Positions 1 to 9,179 are shown, counted from the stretch's first letter. The stretch: 29,359 bases of DNA from JBOFOR01 sp051654865 (GCA_051654865.1 JBOFYV010000004.1:1-29359); one strand, 5' to 3'. Numbers and translations: made by a program. Notes: generated by a model from the letters alone, not told the origin.

Positions 1-3
1 AAT

Positions 4-1380
4 CTACTTCATTACTTTCTTTATTAAATTTAATTTCTTATTATATGGAGGAAACACCAATTTCGCATCAAACTTACTACTTCTTTTTACAATAGCTTTT
101 TCATATGTAAATGTTTTAAAACTACTATATCCATGATACCTTCCTATTCCCGACTTTCCTACTCCACCAAATGGTAGATATAATGAAGCAACATGGCTTA
201 TAGTATCATTTACACATCCACCTCCAAATGAATATTTGTTTATTATTTTTTCACTAAAGGCTTTATTTTCAGAAAAAACATATAAAGCAAGTGGTTTATC
301 ATATTTATTTAAATAATAATCTAAATCTTTGATATCTTTATATTTTATTACAGGCATAATAGGTCCAAATATCTCGTCTTTCATGACTTCATCAAACTCA
401 TTAACATCCCCGAGTATTGTTGGTGAGATATATCTTTTTTCAAAGTCTACGTTTCCACCAAATACAATTTTTTCTTTATCTTTTTCTAATATATTATTTA
501 GCCTTGTCATATGTCTTTCATTTACAATTCGTCCATAGTCTTTGTTCTCTTTTATATTTTCAGTATAAAATTCATTTATACTTTCTATCGACTTTTTAAT
601 AAATTTATCATATATATTTTCCTTTACCAATATATAATCTGGTGCTACACATGTCTGACCTGCGTTACTAAATTTACCCCATATAATTCTTTTTACTACT
701 GTATCTAATTTTACAGTATCATCAACTATTACTGGCGACTTTCCACCTAGTTCTAAAGTAATTGGTGTTAGGTGTTTACTTGCTTTTTCCATAACTATTT
801 TGCCTACATTAACACTTCCTGTAAAGAATATATAATCAAAAGGTAAATCCAATAAGTCACTATTTACTTTGTAATCTCCCGTAACTATTGATATGTAATT
901 TTCATCGAAAGCTTCTTTAACTATTTTAACTAACACTTTCTCTACATTTGGTGTATACTCAGATGGTTTAATTACTGCACTGTTTCCACCGACTATAGAT
1001 CCTATTAGTGGTTCTAATGTAAGTTGGAATGGATAGTTATATGGTCCTATTATTAATACACATCCATAAGGACTATGATATATATATGATTTACCTGGAA
1101 GTTGTGCTAAATCATTTTTTACTCTTTTTACTTTATTCCATTTTCTAATATTTTTAATCGCATAATTTATAGAAGAATAAATAAATCCTACTTCTGCTGT
1201 ATAGGCTTCAAATTCTGATTTTCCTAAATCTAAATATAGTGAATTTAAGATTTCTTTTTCATACTTTTTTATGGTACTTTTAAGCTTTAATAATGCATCT
1301 TCTCTAGTTTTAATACTTATATTATCTATGTTTTCTCTATGTTTCTTTTGAGAAATTAATATTTTTTCATAATTATTCAA
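4..1380 (-). CDS. Aldehyde dehydrogenase, class 3-like (NAD(P)-dependent)
   Basis: Cytoplasmic enzyme oxidising aldehydes to carboxylic acids with NAD(P). The 458-residue length suits the short class 3 / fatty aldehyde dehydrogenase branch rather than the roughly 490-residue branch. Visible family motifs are the cofactor-fold stretch GPYNYPFQL, FFTGS, the general-base motif LELGGKSP (Glu about 210) and the nucleophile motif GQTC (Cys about 244). A C-terminal PFGGVGKSGIGRYHG is also typical. The start is a TTG at 1378-1380, because AGGAGAG lies seven bases upstream and the nearby ATG is out of frame. The stop is at 4-6, so the gene is complete. Its real substrate cannot be told. The 5' side faces the divergent XRE operon across a 372-base gap. 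Confidence 0.93.
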   Translation of the reverse strand: MNNYEKILISQKKHRENIDNISIKTREDALLKLKSTIKKYEKEILNSLYLDLGKSEFEAYTAEVGFIYSSINYAIKNIRKWNKVKRVKNDLAQLPGKSYIYHSPYGCVLIIGPYNYPFQLTLEPLIGSIVGGNSAVIKPSEYTPNVEKVLVKIVKEAFDENYISIVTGDYKVNSDLLDLPFDYIFFTGSVNVGKIVMEKASKHLTPITLELGGKSPVIVDDTVKLDTVVKRIIWGKFSNAGQTCVAPDYILVKENIYDKFIKKSIESINEFYTENIKENKDYGRIVNERHMTRLNNILEKDKEKIVFGGNVDFEKRYISPTILGDVNEFDEVMKDEIFGPIMPVIKYKDIKDLDYYLNKYDKPLALYVFSENKAFSEKIINKYSFGGGCVNDTISHVASLYLPFGGVGKSGIGRYHGYSSFKTFTYEKAIVKRSSKFDAKLVFPPYNKKLNLIKKVMK

Positions 1381-1752
1381 TTATTATCTCTCCTAGTACA
1401 TTTATTTTTTACTATATAGTAATACCCTGAAGTTACACTATCTATTATACTACTTATTTTTAAAACTTTGTAAAAATCTAACCTAGATATACCAATACTT
1501 CCTCTTGATGAGAGTAATTTAGATTATAGTGTGAATAATATATTAAGTAAGATTAGTATATTAATATAATAAATTTATATTAAATTCAAATTATTTAAAA
1601 GGATTTCTAATAAGAAGTTCTTTTTTAAAATATAATTTATTTTTTTGTTATATTTTACAATTATATTTAACAATTCTTGATAAAAAATTTAGATATTGAT
1701 ATAATTATTTAGATATAAATATCAAGAAAAATAATAAAAAAGAGGTCCTAAA
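1381..1752. other. Intergenic region between divergent ALDH and XRE-exporter operon
   Basis: This 372-base gap holds no convincing coding sequence. It contains the ALDH ribosome binding site at its left end and, at its right end, a near-consensus plus-strand promoter (1677-1705) for the XRE operon. The rest is AT-rich with many stops in all frames; I see no structured RNA or riboswitch. Confidence 0.6.
1677..1705 (+). promoter_or_regulatory. Sigma-A type promoter of the XRE-exporter operon, with possible operator repeats
   Basis: TTGATA (1677-1682), 17 bases, TATAAT (1700-1705), about 47 bases before the ATG at 1753. The decamer ATTTAGATAT occurs in the spacer and again just after the -10 box. 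CTTGATA at the -35 is mirrored by TATCAAG shortly downstream. Such repeats could be an operator for the XRE protein itself; that part is inference. Confidence 0.65.
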
Positions 1753-2307
1753 ATGAGCGAGCCAAATATTTCAGAAAATATTTCTAAATATAGAAAAGAA
1801 AAAAATTTAACTATTAAGGAGTTAGCAAATTTAGCAGGTGTTACACCATCTTTGCTTAGTCAGATCGAAAAAGGTAGTGCTAATCCTTCGATTAATACTT
1901 TAAAGCAAATATCTAGAGCTTTAGATATTCAACTATTTAATTTTTTTGTACAAAGTTTTTCAAGTGAAGATTTAGTCGTTAGAAGTAACAATAGAAAATC
2001 AATTATGTTTCCTGAAAGTGATAACTTTACATATGAGCTATTAACACCTAGCTTAAATACTACTATAGAGTTTATACTTATGAAAATCCCACCTAAATCA
2101 TCATCTTCTGAAGAACTATTTTCTCATAAGGGTGAAGAGGTTGCTTATATAAAAAAGGGTTGTGTAAATCTTTATTTAATGGATGAAATTATAACTTTAA
2201 ATGCAGATGATAGTGTTAAGATCCCACCTCATACTAATCATAAGTGGGAGAATATAAAAGATACTGAATGTGAAGTTTTATTTGCTATAACTCCACCTTC
2301 TTTCTAA
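1753..2307 (+). CDS. XRE-family transcriptional regulator with C-terminal cupin domain
   Basis: A 184-residue DNA-binding regulator. Residues about 10-65 form an XRE/HTH_3 domain, with the recognition-helix region around GVTPSLLSQIEKG. Residues about 105-180 form a small-molecule binding cupin, with SHKGEEVAYIKKG and PPHTNHKWEN supplying typical cupin motif residues. This HTH plus cupin_2 architecture is common for regulators of amino-acid and amine metabolism and transport. It leads a plus-strand unit, followed 23 bases later by the ThrE-type exporter pair, so it probably controls export of a small metabolite and perhaps its own promoter. The ligand is unknown. The start follows GAGG at about six bases and the -10 box lies 47 bases upstream. 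Confidence 0.92.
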   Translation: MSEPNISENISKYRKEKNLTIKELANLAGVTPSLLSQIEKGSANPSINTLKQISRALDIQLFNFFVQSFSSEDLVVRSNNRKSIMFPESDNFTYELLTPSLNTTIEFILMKIPPKSSSSEELFSHKGEEVAYIKKGCVNLYLMDEIITLNADDSVKIPPHTNHKWENIKDTECEVLFAITPPSF

Positions 2308-2330
2308 TTACAATTATATAAGGGGGAAAT

Positions 2331-3092
2331 ATGGATATAAATAGATTATTAATATTTGCATCAAACGCTGGAAAACTAATGCTTCAAAGTGGTGGTGAAA
2401 TTTATAGAGTCGAAGAAACAGTTTCTAGAATATGTAGAGCTTTTGGAGTAGATGAAGTAGATGTATTTGCTTCACCTACATCAGTTATGATATCTATTAT
2501 TCTTGATGGCAAGGTTTATTCAATTTGTAAAAGAATAAGTTTAAGAAAAGTAGATTTAAATACTGTACATAATATAAATTCCTTATCAAGAATAATAAGT
2601 AATGAAAAATTAACAATCGATCAATGTGAAAAGCATTTAGATATAATACTTAAAGGGGAACCTTATTCTATTTTAACTACTGTTATCTGCGCTGGTATTG
2701 CAACTTCAACCTTTACAATATTATTTGGAGGAGATAAAAATACATTTTTCTGTGCTTTTATTATAGGTGTTTTAACTAAATTAATCTCTATAAACTTAAG
2801 TAAATCTTCTCTTAATGAATTCTTTATTAATTGTATTTGTGGTGCAGTTATTGCAATATGTTCAATTCAATGTTTAAATTTAAATTTAATAAGTGAGCTA
2901 GATAAGTTAATTGCGGGAAGTATAATGTTGCTAGTTCCAGGTTTATCTCTTACTAATTCTATAAGAGATATATTAGAGGGTGAGTTAGTATCTGGTCTTA
3001 CTAGAGCTTGTGAAGCTGTCTTTATAGGTATTTCTATAGTAGTTGGTACTGGTTCTATACTTCACTTATATTTACAACTAGGGGGTATATAG
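2331..3092 (+). CDS. Threonine/serine exporter-type protein, N-terminal (DUF1212) subunit
   Basis: A 253-residue membrane protein of the ThrE family N-terminal part (YjjP-like). The first 110 residues are soluble and carry the family signature LQSGGEIYRVEETVSRIC followed by VDVFASPTSVMISI. About five hydrophobic segments follow (roughly 118-250), including LVPGLSLTNSIRDIL. In Corynebacterium ThrE the two halves are one protein; here they are split, and the partner starts one base after this stop. Characterised relatives export threonine and serine (ThrE) or succinate (YjjPB), so the substrate is not certain. The start is preceded by AGGGGG at a good distance. Confidence 0.9.
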   Translation: MDINRLLIFASNAGKLMLQSGGEIYRVEETVSRICRAFGVDEVDVFASPTSVMISIILDGKVYSICKRISLRKVDLNTVHNINSLSRIISNEKLTIDQCEKHLDIILKGEPYSILTTVICAGIATSTFTILFGGDKNTFFCAFIIGVLTKLISINLSKSSLNEFFINCICGAVIAICSIQCLNLNLISELDKLIAGSIMLLVPGLSLTNSIRDILEGELVSGLTRACEAVFIGISIVVGTGSILHLYLQLGGI

Positions 3093-3093
3093 T

Positions 3094-3579
3094 ATGTTAA
3101 TAGAGGTTATCGCATCTTTTTTTGTAGCATATAGTTTTGGTGTACTTTTTAATATTAAAGGAAAATATCTTATTGTTGCAGGCTTTGGAGGCTCTATAGG
3201 ATGGTTCTTTTATAAGCTAGGATTACTAATGGGACTTAGTGATAGTGGCTCATTATTTATAGCAGCACTTATTTTTAGCACATATTGTGAAATTAGTGCA
3301 AGAATATTTAAAACACCAACTACACTTTTAAGTGTTTGTTGCCTTATACCTTTAGTTCCTGGTTATGGAGTATATAATACTATGTATGAATTACTAAAGG
3401 GCGATTATGTTAAAGGTATGGATTATGCAATTTCAACATTGTCTAGTGCTTTTGCTCTTGCTTTAGGTGTTATTTTTATTTCTACTATATTTAGAAATTT
3501 TAAATTACACTCATTAACTAATATCTTTACTTTAAACAAATGTAATAAAAATCGTGAAATAGAAAAAACAATAAGTTAA
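3094..3579 (+). CDS. Threonine/serine exporter-type protein, C-terminal (DUF3815) subunit
   Basis: A 161-residue, almost wholly hydrophobic protein with four to five membrane segments, matching the ThrE C-terminal / YjjB half. The characteristic PLVPGYGVYNTMYELLKGD segment is present at about residues 88-108. It starts one base after the stop of the N-terminal subunit gene, with GGGGG inside the end of that gene serving as ribosome binding site, so the two are almost certainly translationally coupled and form one transporter. The last 20 residues are polar and probably cytoplasmic. What it exports cannot be read from the sequence. Confidence 0.9.
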   Translation: MLIEVIASFFVAYSFGVLFNIKGKYLIVAGFGGSIGWFFYKLGLLMGLSDSGSLFIAALIFSTYCEISARIFKTPTTLLSVCCLIPLVPGYGVYNTMYELLKGDYVKGMDYAISTLSSAFALALGVIFISTIFRNFKLHSLTNIFTLNKCNKNREIEKTIS

Positions 3580-3625
3580 TATACTTATTTATATAAAAAT
3601 ATATCTTATTTAAAGGAGATTAAGT

Positions 3626-4129
3626 ATGGAATTTAGAAAAACTTCATCACAAGACATTGAATATGTAATGAAAATAATAAATAAATCTCAGGATTATTTT
3701 AAGGAACAAGGTATAGACCAGTGGCAAAATAATTATCCTAATTCCGAAGTAATTCAAGAGGATATAGATAAAGATAGTAGCTATGTATTATTAAATAATA
3801 ATCAAATTGTAGGAACAACAGCTCTATCTTTTGATGGTGAATCTACCTATGATAATATTTATGAAGGCGAGTGGTTAACAACTTCAGATTTTGCTGTTAT
3901 ACATAGGATAGCAGTTGATAACTCTTTTAAAGGTCTTGGTTTTGCTAGTAAAATCATAAGTGAAGTAGAAAATATATGTCTTCTTAATAATATAAAAAGT
4001 ATTAAAGTTGATACTCACGAAGATAATAAGTCTATGCAAAGACTATTAGATAAATGTGGGTTTAAATATTGTGGTGTTATTTATCTACCTGATAATGCTA
4101 AGAGAGTAGCATATGAAAAAGAACTGTAG
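3626..4129 (+). CDS. GNAT family N-acetyltransferase
   Basis: A 167-residue acetyl-CoA dependent acetyltransferase. The core is seen from about residue 90: IHRIAVDNSFKGLGFASKII gives strand 4 plus the acetyl-CoA pyrophosphate loop (the usual Q/RxxGxG/A is here KGLGFA), then a beta-5 / alpha-4 pair ending NKSMQRLLDKCGFKYCG. The N-terminal DQWQNNYP resembles small uncharacterised GNATs of Firmicutes. It follows the exporter pair by 46 bases with its own AAAGGAG, so it may be the last gene of the operon and might modify a related metabolite (inference). Its last codons form one arm of the shared terminator hairpin at 4122-4149. Confidence 0.9.
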   Translation: MEFRKTSSQDIEYVMKIINKSQDYFKEQGIDQWQNNYPNSEVIQEDIDKDSSYVLLNNNQIVGTTALSFDGESTYDNIYEGEWLTTSDFAVIHRIAVDNSFKGLGFASKIISEVENICLLNNIKSIKVDTHEDNKSMQRLLDKCGFKYCGVIYLPDNAKRVAYEKEL

Positions 4130-4149
4130 TGTATATTTACACTACAGTT
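4122..4149. terminator. Hairpin terminator shared by convergent GNAT and HAD genes
   Basis: Perfect 12-bp arms (4122-4133 and 4138-4149) with a 4-base loop. Both stop codons (4127-4129 plus, 4137-4139 minus) lie inside the hairpin. A T-tract follows on the minus-strand RNA (from GAAAAAG at 4116); the plus-strand side has a poorer one. Confidence 0.7.
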
Positions 4150-4934
4150 GCTTCATTTTCAAATACTACTTTTTTTATAGCATCTACTACCCCATTTTCA
4201 TCATTAGTTTTAGCAATAAATCTAGCTTTTTGTTTAACTTCATCTTTTGCATTTTCCATTGCAAAACTATAATATGCAGATTGCATCATTTCTAAATCAT
4301 TTAAATGGTCTCCAAATACCATAGTTTCATCAAAATTAATACTAAACTTATCTTGCAATATTTTAATTCCCTGCTCTTTTGTTCCGCCTAACTTACATAT
4401 ATCAAAACACTGAGGCCCTGACATAGTAATCATTAGCTCTTTTTTTAGATTCTCTAACTCTTTTAAACTTTTTTCTAATCTACTTTTATTTCCTATAGTT
4501 GTTACTTTTATTATATCATCCTTAATATTAGTGATGTCTTTTACTACATCTACCTTTAGTTTATATCTTCTCCCCATTATAGCTGGGATAAAACTTTCAC
4601 TGTATATCTTTTCTCTTCCACAATATATTGTAGAATGTTTTGCAGTTTTTCTAATTATTTTTTGAATTTTGCCTAGCTTGTTCTTTTCTATGCTATTGTT
4701 AAATATAACTTCACCTTTATATGTTATAAAATTTCCATTGTTTGATGCTAGAATAATATCTTCATCTATGTCTTTAAAAACTCTTTTTAGAGAGTTCATA
4801 TCTCTTCCACTGACTGCTGCAAATATTATACCTTTTGACTTTAATTTCTTTAATAAACTATGAAATTCAGGATTTAAGTTTTTCTCTGAATTAAGTAATG
4901 TCCCATCCATATCTGATGCTATTAATTTAATCAT
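4137..4934 (-). CDS. Cof-type HAD-superfamily phosphatase
   Basis: A 265-residue soluble hydrolase of the HAD IIB / Cof group. Motif I is DMDGTLLNSE (nucleophile Asp8, Asp10). Motif II is the AAVSGRD stretch, and motif IV is GDHLND at about 208-213. The cap domain between motifs II and IV (about residues 85-185) is the C2B type usual in Cof proteins. These enzymes dephosphorylate sugar phosphates, pyridoxal phosphate or flavin precursors, and the substrate cannot be chosen from sequence. The next gene on the same strand begins upstream at 5286 with a 31-base gap, so the two are probably co-transcribed. The length is normal for the family. Confidence 0.93.
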   Translation of the reverse strand: MIKLIASDMDGTLLNSEKNLNPEFHSLLKKLKSKGIIFAAVSGRDMNSLKRVFKDIDEDIILASNNGNFITYKGEVIFNNSIEKNKLGKIQKIIRKTAKHSTIYCGREKIYSESFIPAIMGRRYKLKVDVVKDITNIKDDIIKVTTIGNKSRLEKSLKELENLKKELMITMSGPQCFDICKLGGTKEQGIKILQDKFSINFDETMVFGDHLNDLEMMQSAYYSFAMENAKDEVKQKARFIAKTNDENGVVDAIKKVVFENEATVV

Positions 4935-4965
4935 TTTCTAACCCTCTCTGTATTGTATGCTAATT

Positions 4966-5286
4966 CTATATTCCTATTAAATCACATATTTCTTTTGATG
5001 GATTGTATTGTCCATTTGTTAAGTCTATATCTAATAATATATCTGTTTTAGTAATATGATTCAACAGTTTTATGTAAAGAGGTAGTACGTGTTCCTCACT
5101 GTATCCAAACTTTTTTATATTATCTATTACATCTTCTATCATATCTAATTTACCATCATTATAAATAGATATCATATCTAAAATGTATTGTACTTGTTGT
5201 GTTTTGCTATCCCTAAGTATACCGTCACTTAACATTTGTATATGCAAATATTGTAGTGTATCAATTAATCTATTTCTTGTATCCAT
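4966..5286 (-). CDS. Conserved-looking small protein of unknown function
   Basis: A 106-residue, predicted soluble, mainly alpha-helical protein that I do not recognise. It has no signal peptide or membrane segment. The N-terminal half is amphipathic helix (TRNRLIDTLQYLHIQ), and the C-terminal half carries an acidic LLDIDLTNG segment. The ATG at 5286 is preceded by AAAGGAGAG at a good distance, which supports it as a real gene. It sits 31 bases upstream of the HAD phosphatase on the same strand, so they probably share a transcript; whether they act together is unknown. It diverges from the P-type ATPase gene across 181 bases. Confidence 0.7.
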   Translation of the reverse strand: MDTRNRLIDTLQYLHIQMLSDGILRDSKTQQVQYILDMISIYNDGKLDMIEDVIDNIKKFGYSEEHVLPLYIKLLNHITKTDILLDIDLTNGQYNPSKEICDLIGI

Positions 5287-5467
5287 TATATCTCTCCTTT
5301 AATAAATAAAATCTTAACTATATATAATTCACCAAAACTATATCATTTCCTTCATAATAAAACATATCCTACTTATACTTTTTAAAAATATAGTAATATT
5401 TCACATTTTTTGTTTGTTGTATTCAATAAGTTATTAAAATATATTTAATTTAAAGGAGGATGATTTT

Positions 5468-8134
5468 ATGTTTTATCAAAAAAAAATTGATGACATTATC
5501 AATCAATTTGAAACTAATTTATCCACTGGACTATCTTCTAAAGTTGCATCATCTCGGCTAAATGAATATGGTCCAAATGAACTTATTGATAAAAAGAAAA
5601 AAACTAAACTACAGATGTTTTTAAGTCAACTCAATGAACCTATGGTATATATTTTAATTGTTGCTGCATTAATCTCTATGTTTCTCAGTGATATTAGCGA
5701 TGCTTTAATTATACTTGCTGTGGTTTTATTAAATGCCATTATTGGTATGATTCAAGAAGGAAAAGCTCAGGATGCTTTAGAAACACTAAAAAAATTATCA
5801 TCACCTAAAACACTAGTAAGACGAGATGGGCGTTTAATTGAAATTGATGCAAAAGAAATTGTTGTCGGAGATATTATTATTTTAGAAGCTGGCCGTACAA
5901 TACCTGCTGACTTGCGTCTTGTTATGTCATCGAATCTTAAAATTGAAGAGTCTGCTTTAACTGGAGAGTCTGTACCTGTAGAAAAAGATTCTAATTTTAT
6001 ATCCTCTAATGATTTGCCTTTAGGAGACAGAATTAATATGGCATATATGTCAACTAGTGTATCATATGGACGTGGTGAGGGTGTAGTTGTTGCTAAGGGT
6101 ATGGACACAGAGATAGGTAAAATTGCATCTATGATAAATGATGCCTTGGATGATTTAACTCCTTTGCAAAAACGTCTTGCTGATTTAGGAAAACTGCTTG
6201 GTGTAATAGCAATAGTACTATGTATTTCACTATTTATAATTGCTATTTTACAAGACAGAGATATAATAGAAATGTTAATTACAGCTATTTCTTTAGCCGT
6301 TGCTGCTGTTCCAGAAGGACTTCCTGCTGTTGTTACAATAGTTCTTGCACTCGGTGTTCAACGCTTAGTAAAAGTAAATACCATCGTAAGACGACTTCCA
6401 TCAGTTGAAACATTAGGCTCTGTAAGTATAGTTTGTTCTGATAAAACCGGAACTTTAACTCAAAATAAAATGACAGTGGTGAGTTGTTATACAAATGAAA
6501 GTGTATTTTCTGCTAGTTTATTAGATTATACTATTCACAAAGAATTTATAGACGGATTTATGCTTTGTAATGATTCTAATGTAAATGAATCCAATAGGTA
6601 TGGAGACCCTACTGAATTAGCTCTAATCGATATGGGCTTAAAAATAGGTGTAACCAAAGAGTTTATACAAAGTAACCAACCTCGTATAAACGAACTACCT
6701 TTTGACTCTGATAGAAAAATGATGTCTACAGTTCATAAATTTGGAGATAATTACATTTCATATGTAAAAGGTGCATCTGATAGCATCCTAAAAAACTGTA
6801 ATTATATCTTAACAAATGGTGAAATTACAGAGTTCACCTCTTCTGATCTGGATAAAATAGAAAAAGTTATTAAAAATATGTCAAGCCAAGCACTTCGTAT
6901 TTTAGTTCTCGCTATTAAATATGATAATCATGATAAATTTGAACAAGATTTGATCTTTGTTGGCCTAGTTGGTATGATAGACCCTCCTAGGCAAGAAGCT
7001 TCTGCCGCTGTTGAAAGTTTCATTGGAGCAGGAATCAAAACTATAATGATTACTGGAGATCATAAAGATACAGCTTTTGCTATTGCTAATGAATTAGGAA
7101 TTGCCTCTAGTATTGACCAATGTATGACTGGCTTAGAACTTGATAATTTAACTCAAGAAGATTTTTTCAATAAAATTGATAATATCAGAGTTTTTGCTAG
7201 AGTTTCACCTCAGCACAAGGTCAAAATTGTTCAAACTTTTAAATCTAAAGGTGCCATAGTATCTATGACTGGTGATGGGGTTAATGATGCTCCTTCTTTA
7301 AAGGCTGCTGATATAGGCATCGCTATGGGAATAACAGGTACTGATGTTGCAAAATCTGCTGCTGATATGGTATTGGTTGATGATAATTTTGCAACAATTG
7401 AAAAAGCTATCATTGAAGGTCGAAGTATATATGCAAATATTAGAAAATCTGTACTTTTCCTTTTGTCCTCAAACTTTGGTGAAATCATTACAATGTTTTT
7501 ATCAATAATATGTGGTCTAGGTACACCTCTTAAAGCTATTCATATTCTTTGGGTTAACTTAATTACAGATTCACTTCCTGGATTAGCTCTAGGGGTAGAT
7601 GAAAATGATAAATCTTCTATTATGAAGCAAAAACCTCGAAATCCCAATGAAAGTATATTTTCAAATGGTGGTCTTAAATTGACATTGTTTTATGGTGTTA
7701 TAATTGCTTTAATTACTTTAGTTGCATTCTTATATGTACCTGTAACTACACTTGTATCTAAAGATATAAGTTTAAACTTAAATAATATCATAGTTATATT
7801 ACAATCTAAGGATATTTTAAAGCACAGTCAAACTTATTCTTTTACCGTTTTAGCTTTATCTCAATTATTTCATGCCATAGGAATGAGAAATATCGATAAA
7901 TCAATTTTCAAAATAAATCACTTTAATAATAAAATGATGATACTCTCTTTTATTATTGGATTTATCCTTCAAATTGCAGTTACTGAAGTGCCATTTTTAG
8001 TTAGTATATTTCAAACTGTTCAGTTAGAAATAGCTGAGTGGATTTATTTAATATTAATTTCTACAGCACCTATGATTTGTCATGAAATAATAGTATTTTT
8101 TAAGTTTTTACTGAACAAAAACTCTAATAAATAA
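5468..8134 (+). CDS. Calcium-type cation-transporting P-type ATPase (P2, SERCA/PMR1-like)
   Basis: An 888-residue membrane pump exporting cations, most likely Ca2+, at the expense of ATP. Motifs in order: the cation-ATPase N-domain; LTGES at about 164-168 in the actuator domain; PEGLP at about 282-286 in M4; DKTGTLT with phosphorylated Asp at about 325; KGASD in the nucleotide domain; TGDHKDTA; and TGDGVNDAP at about 601-609. M6 shows NLITDSLPGLALG. The M4 PEGLP and the M6 N..TD pair supply Ca2+ ligands in P2A pumps, so calcium is favoured; Mn2+ or Na+/K+ relatives are less likely. The start follows AAAGGAGGA. The stop lies inside a large bidirectional terminator. Full length for the family. 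Confidence 0.95.
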   Translation: MFYQKKIDDIINQFETNLSTGLSSKVASSRLNEYGPNELIDKKKKTKLQMFLSQLNEPMVYILIVAALISMFLSDISDALIILAVVLLNAIIGMIQEGKAQDALETLKKLSSPKTLVRRDGRLIEIDAKEIVVGDIIILEAGRTIPADLRLVMSSNLKIEESALTGESVPVEKDSNFISSNDLPLGDRINMAYMSTSVSYGRGEGVVVAKGMDTEIGKIASMINDALDDLTPLQKRLADLGKLLGVIAIVLCISLFIIAILQDRDIIEMLITAISLAVAAVPEGLPAVVTIVLALGVQRLVKVNTIVRRLPSVETLGSVSIVCSDKTGTLTQNKMTVVSCYTNESVFSASLLDYTIHKEFIDGFMLCNDSNVNESNRYGDPTELALIDMGLKIGVTKEFIQSNQPRINELPFDSDRKMMSTVHKFGDNYISYVKGASDSILKNCNYILTNGEITEFTSSDLDKIEKVIKNMSSQALRILVLAIKYDNHDKFEQDLIFVGLVGMIDPPRQEASAAVESFIGAGIKTIMITGDHKDTAFAIANELGIASSIDQCMTGLELDNLTQEDFFNKIDNIRVFARVSPQHKVKIVQTFKSKGAIVSMTGDGVNDAPSLKAADIGIAMGITGTDVAKSAADMVLVDDNFATIEKAIIEGRSIYANIRKSVLFLLSSNFGEIITMFLSIICGLGTPLKAIHILWVNLITDSLPGLALGVDENDKSSIMKQKPRNPNESIFSNGGLKLTLFYGVIIALITLVAFLYVPVTTLVSKDISLNLNNIIVILQSKDILKHSQTYSFTVLALSQLFHAIGMRNIDKSIFKINHFNNKMMILSFIIGFILQIAVTEVPFLVSIFQTVQLEIAEWIYLILISTAPMICHEIIVFFKFLLNKNSNK

Positions 8135-8176
8135 ACAAAGGCTGCTAATCTTTTAGATTAGCAGCCTTTGTTTATT
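8130..8176. terminator. Bidirectional terminator between ATPase and DUF4397 genes
   Basis: Perfect 22-bp arms (8130-8151 and 8155-8176) around a TTT loop, with a GC-rich core GGCTGC. The plus-strand stop (8132-8134) and the minus-strand stop (8172-8174) both fall inside the arms. Confidence 0.9.
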
Positions 8177-8786
8177 CACACACATAAGTATTTCCATCTA
8201 CAGACTGAATAACACCTACGTTATCTTTTTCTCCAACTATATATATAGTGTATATTCTATTTGCCTTTAAATTTATCTTTAATGGTAGTATTACTCTTTC
8301 ACTATCATGCTCAACTATTTTTATATGATATTTCCCTATATTAAAGTCTAAATATCTTGTACCCTGTTTATATTCAATATCTGTAAATAATATATCTCCA
8401 TCAATATATACATCTACACCTGGTGTTGATTCTGATAAATGAATTATACGTGCTGTGCTATATTCACTTGATGGCTCTTTTGAAACATAATCAGTTATTA
8501 CTAACAATGAAACGTCCTTCAAATTACCTATTACAGCTAAAGTTATTAGTTCACTTTCTGAAAAATTTACAGTAGCTGAAGCTATTGGATTCTCTTTAGT
8601 TCCCGATATATATATGTCTACCTGATGATTTGAATTTATACTATATACATACTCTGTAAAGTTACTATATTTCAAATTACTAAATATAATTGTATCATCC
8701 ATGTATATATCTATATCCGGTCCATTAGGTACTGCATGAAATACTCTAACTAGAGAGTTTCCATCTTTCATTTCTAAACAGTTCAT
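8172..8786 (-). CDS. DUF4397 domain protein with two tandem repeats
   Basis: A 204-residue protein built of two copies of a beta-sandwich-like DUF4397 unit. Copy one starts at VRVFHAVPNGPDIDIYMDD (about 11-29) and copy two at ARIIHLSESTPGVDVYIDG (about 112-130). Each continues through F-x-x-L/I-x-Y to a V-D/K-I-Y/V strand. Family members are found on surfaces and in adhesive or spore-associated contexts in Firmicutes, but this one has no signal peptide or anchor, so it may be cytoplasmic or laid down by mother-cell lysis (speculative). The start follows AGGGGGG at a good distance. Function is unknown beyond the fold family. Confidence 0.85.
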   Translation of the reverse strand: MNCLEMKDGNSLVRVFHAVPNGPDIDIYMDDTIIFSNLKYSNFTEYVYSINSNHQVDIYISGTKENPIASATVNFSESELITLAVIGNLKDVSLLVITDYVSKEPSSEYSTARIIHLSESTPGVDVYIDGDILFTDIEYKQGTRYLDFNIGKYHIKIVEHDSERVILPLKINLKANRIYTIYIVGEKDNVGVIQSVDGNTYVCE

Positions 8787-8852
8787 AATTAGCCCCCCTA
8801 TCTAACCTCTATATGCTATATATACTATGAATTAAATTTTATATTTGTTACT

Positions 8853-9179
8853 TTATACAATCTCTTCTATTCTAAGTTTATCTAATAATTTATATGCATT
8901 CTCTTTTGATGTAAGCTTTAACTTTGCATCATCTGTTAAACTTTCTCCTACATACTTTTTATGTACAAAATCAGCTCCATTTTTAATTTTAATATAATAA
9001 GGTCTATTAATATTATTCTTAGTCAATGTACAATAAGATATTATGTCTTTTTCTTTATCATAATTCCATACTTGTACAGATGTTGATATACCTTCATGTA
9101 GCTCTATCTCTGAGATTATATATACCTCTTTTATTTCCCCTTCTATTAGTCTTTTCATTTCATCCTTACATCTTCCCAT
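8853..9179 (-). CDS. Small protein of unknown function
   Basis: A 108-residue soluble protein that I do not recognise. It is predicted mixed alpha/beta and charged, with no signal peptide. The central part (VQVWNYDKEKDIISYCTLTKNN) looks like beta strands and the C-terminal LTSKENAYKLLDKLRI like a helix. The ATG at 9179 has GAGGGG about eight bases upstream, supporting the call. It lies 22 bases downstream of the UvrC-like gene and 66 bases upstream of the DUF4397 gene on the same strand, so it probably belongs to one transcript with one or both. I infer no function. Confidence 0.7.
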   Translation of the reverse strand: MGRCKDEMKRLIEGEIKEVYIISEIELHEGISTSVQVWNYDKEKDIISYCTLTKNNINRPYYIKIKNGADFVHKKYVGESLTDDAKLKLTSKENAYKLLDKLRIEEIV

